From positions 1-7,457 of the forward strand of contig JAJDAX010000064.1 of the NCBI GenBank assembly GCA_029261615.1: DNA of 7,457 nt, given 5' to 3'. The DNA is from Nitrospinaceae bacterium (GTDB taxonomy: Bacteria; Nitrospinota; Nitrospinia; Nitrospinales; Nitrospinaceae). A model generated the notes under the pieces. It ran no database searches, was not told the DNA's origin, and saw only the letters and a list, made by a program, of their open reading frames with translations. The position numbers were made by a program, and so were the translations under genes. Positions 6,344 through 7,457 of this stretch are shown in pieces (positions within the stretch are counted from its first letter, which is position 1; each line of letters starts with the position of its first letter).

Positions 6344-6408
6344 CGGCTGGGTAAGGCTACGTTCTCCGTGGTCTATTGAGGCATTAGCCTCGCCCGGCTA
6401 TTTTTTTT
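6344..6408 (+). ncRNA. Candidate DUF3800-associated structured RNA (three-way junction ending in a U tract)
   Basis: Hand folding gives a compact three-way junction. P1 pairs 6345-6351 with 6393-6399 (GGCUGGG with CCCGGCU, two G-U pairs). P2 pairs 6354-6360 with 6368-6374 (7 bp, two G-U pairs) with loop GUUCUCC. P3 pairs GAGGC 6378-6382 with GCCUC 6387-6391, loop AUUA. One base after P1 come eight U residues (6401-6408). An extended -10 element places the 5' end at P1. The RNA lies 25 bases before the DUF3800 start codon. Conserved structured RNAs upstream of DUF3800 genes have been reported by comparative genomics as several distinct motifs of unknown function; I cannot assign this one to a named class from memory. 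It could be a free small RNA of about 65 bases, a cis-regulatory leader, or only an elaborate terminator of the gcvPB operon. Confidence 0.6.
6393..6408 (+). terminator. Intrinsic terminator formed by the RNA closing stem and eight U residues
   Basis: The 3' strand of P1 (CCCGGCU, 6393-6399) is followed by A and an uninterrupted T8 run. Paired with 6345-6351 this is a stem-plus-U-tract intrinsic terminator. It could end the operon transcript arriving from gcvPB, the short RNA begun near 6343, or both. DUF3800 expression would then require read-through or another promoter. Confidence 0.6.
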
Positions 6409-6420
6409 GTTCATTTTCAA

Positions 6421-6426
6421 GAGGTG
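6421..6426 (+). promoter_or_regulatory. Ribosome binding site of the DUF3800 gene
   Basis: GAGGTG lies 7 bases before ATG 6434. It lies downstream of the U tract, outside the folded RNA. It selects ATG 6434 over the in-frame TTG 6407, which lies inside the U tract and has no ribosome binding site. Confidence 0.7.
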
Positions 6427-6433
6427 TCTTCTA

Positions 6434-7270
6434 ATGTATTTGCTTTACGTAGATCAGTCAGGAAACCCACTCGATAATAACGACGATTATTTTGTTCTGG
6501 GCGGCGTTGCCCTGTTTGAAAGAAAAGTATATTGGGTTAACGAGGCGGTAGATGATTTGACAGAAAACCTGTTTGGCCCTGATTACAAAATCAGTTTGAG
6601 AGCACAGGCGATTAACTCTCATAAATACGATCCCTGGCATTCAATGCCAACGGACCAGAGGCATGCTGTTCTTGCCGACCTTTGTGAAATCACTTCGCAG
6701 CCTGATCTTGTTTTATTCGGTGTTGCCGTCGACAAAGACTTCGCTCCGGATCCTGTGGCTCGTGCATTCGAAGAGATTTGTAACCGGTTTGATCTGTTCC
6801 TGAAAAGATTGCACGCTCAGGAAAATACCCAGCGTGGACTCATCATTTTTGAACGTTCAAAATACGAACAGACACTCGCCCCTTTCATCACTGAATACAG
6901 AAACCAGAATACACGCTTCGGTCAGGTCAAAAATTTTGCAGACGCTCCAGCATTTGCGGATTCAAATGGCACACGTCTGCTCGACCTTGCTCATCTTGTT
7001 TCGTACTCCATATACCGAAGATACCAGCGTTCCAACACGATGTTACTCGATCAGCTCATTTATAACTTTGATGAAGAAGGTGGCGTGATCCATGGTCTGG
7101 TTCATCTGACCCGTGGAGCTGAAAACTGTTACTGTCCTTCCTGCCTGACGCGGGCCCGTCGCACACCGGCACAGCCGCATCAGGAAGCGTTCCGATCGGG
7201 ATCGAGTGCACCGCGTCCTAGCTCTAGTCCTAGCCCTAAACCAGGATCCTCGGAACCAACAGAAGCGTGA
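6434..7270 (+). CDS. DUF3800 domain-containing protein
   Basis: This 278-residue protein of unknown function carries the DUF3800 hallmarks: an N-terminal strand with YVDQSG (5-10; usual form is Y-x-DESG, so Glu is replaced by Gln), FVLGGVALFE (20-29), an acidic residue Glu140 in GLIIFERSKYEQTL, and FADSNGTRLLDLAHLVSYSIYRR (174-196) with Asp176 and Asp184. The spaced acidic residues suggest a metal-dependent, RNase H-like fold (inference). Residues 220-237 hold His220, His224, Cys232, Cys234 and Cys237, a possible zinc site. After about residue 245 the tail is low-complexity, Ser/Pro-rich and ends in acidic residues. ATG 6434 follows GAGGTG. A structured RNA with its own promoter lies immediately upstream, the recurring arrangement for this family. 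The 3' end overlaps the convergent transporter gene by 35 bases. No signal peptide or membrane segment is seen. Confidence 0.88.
   Translation: MYLLYVDQSGNPLDNNDDYFVLGGVALFERKVYWVNEAVDDLTENLFGPDYKISLRAQAINSHKYDPWHSMPTDQRHAVLADLCEITSQPDLVLFGVAVDKDFAPDPVARAFEEICNRFDLFLKRLHAQENTQRGLIIFERSKYEQTLAPFITEYRNQNTRFGQVKNFADAPAFADSNGTRLLDLAHLVSYSIYRRYQRSNTMLLDQLIYNFDEEGGVIHGLVHLTRGAENCYCPSCLTRARRTPAQPHQEAFRSGSSAPRPSSSPSPKPGSSEPTEA
7217..7240 (+). repeat. Imperfect hexamer tandem repeat in the DUF3800 tail
   Basis: Four head-to-tail hexamers, CCTAGC, TCTAGT, CCTAGC and CCTAAA, lie in frame and encode PS-SS-PS-PK. The first three share the core CTAG. The repeat spans the stop codon (TAG, 7238-7236) of the convergent transporter gene. 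Confidence 0.75.
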
Positions 7271-7457
7271 TCAGGGTGATGAGCACTGCGCCCACCACGT
7301 TGAGCACCACACCCGCCCGCGCCATCTGAGGAATCGTCACCCAGCCGCTACTGAATACGATGGCATTGGGTGGCGTCGCCACCGGCATCATAAAAGCACA
7401 GGAAACAGAAAGGGTCGCCGGAACCAGTAACAACAAGGGTTCGATTCCTGCTGCCTC
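7236..7457 (-). CDS. DASS/SLC13-type sodium-coupled anion transporter (3' part, runs off right edge)
   Basis: The 74 C-terminal residues are in the window, ending at TAG 7238-7236. The segment SCAFMMPVATPPNAIVFSSG followed by WVTIPQMARAGVVLNVVGAVLITL is the highly conserved C-terminal substrate-binding motif and last membrane helix of the divalent anion:Na+ symporter family, whose members take up dicarboxylates, citrate or sulfate across the inner membrane. TPPNA marks the second of the two inverted repeat tips. Substrate cannot be told from this end. The last 35 bases overlap the 3' end of the convergent DUF3800 gene, and no bidirectional terminator is seen between them. Confidence 0.9.
   Translation of the reverse strand, partial: EAAGIEPLLLLVPATLSVSCAFMMPVATPPNAIVFSSGWVTIPQMARAGVVLNVVGAVLITLITLLLVPRILV

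Noticed and set aside
6407..6433. TTG 6407 as the DUF3800 start
   Set aside because: The codon lies inside the U tract with no ribosome binding site, whereas ATG 6434 has GAGGTG at 7 bases and begins just before the conserved YVDQSG strand.
7236..7270. Frameshift or pseudogene in DUF3800 because of the overlap with the transporter gene
   Set aside because: The DUF3800 frame is intact and its domain is complete; short 3' overlaps of convergent genes are normal.
1..7457. CRISPR arrays, tRNA or rRNA genes, insertion sequences
   Set aside because: No regularly spaced direct repeats, cloverleaf-like segments, rRNA-like conserved stretches, transposase genes or terminal inverted repeats were seen on reading both strands.

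Overview
The window reads as chromosomal DNA of a Gram-negative bacterium of roughly balanced GC content. An ADP-heptose-type glycosyltransferase implies lipopolysaccharide, and the separate GcvPB subunit is the two-subunit form of glycine decarboxylase. A secreted-leader CydA-like protein next to these genes recalls nitrite-oxidising and related lineages such as Nitrospinota or Nitrospirota; that placement is an inference from gene style and was not tested.

Left part, minus strand (1-2832): a TIGR04282/DUF2064-type nucleotidyl- or glycosyl-transferase-like gene is followed 12 bases later by hisD (complete active site). After a 321-base gap comes the 5' part of a cytochrome bd subunit I-like gene that runs off the left edge. 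The gap holds two candidate minus-strand promoters and several short hairpins that could form a long leader.

Middle part, plus strand (2861-6279): a strong sigma70-like promoter (TTGACT, 17 bases, TAAAAT) starts a tightly packed set: PAP2 phosphatase, GT9 heptosyltransferase, Trm112-like zinc-ribbon protein and gcvPB. The first two overlap by 40 bases and the later gaps are 18 and 11 bases. The PAP2 gene appears to begin at AUU or AUC just after a strong ribosome binding site, because no AUG, GUG or UUG is in frame before conserved sequence begins. The first three genes fit envelope assembly; gcvPB joins one-carbon metabolism and seems to be a passenger.

Right part (6280-7457): a 154-base gap between gcvPB and a DUF3800 gene contains the most interesting object in the window. 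An extended -10 element (TGCTATACT) is followed at once by a compact, about 65-base RNA that can fold as a three-way junction closed by a 7-bp stem and ending in eight U residues. A ribosome binding site and the DUF3800 start codon follow. Structured RNAs upstream of DUF3800 genes are a known but functionally unexplained phenomenon, so this pair is a candidate RNA-plus-protein system or cis-regulated gene. The DUF3800 protein has a cysteine/histidine cluster and a low-complexity Ser/Pro tail built on a hexamer repeat. That tail overlaps the 3' end of a convergent DASS (SLC13-type) transporter gene running off the right edge.
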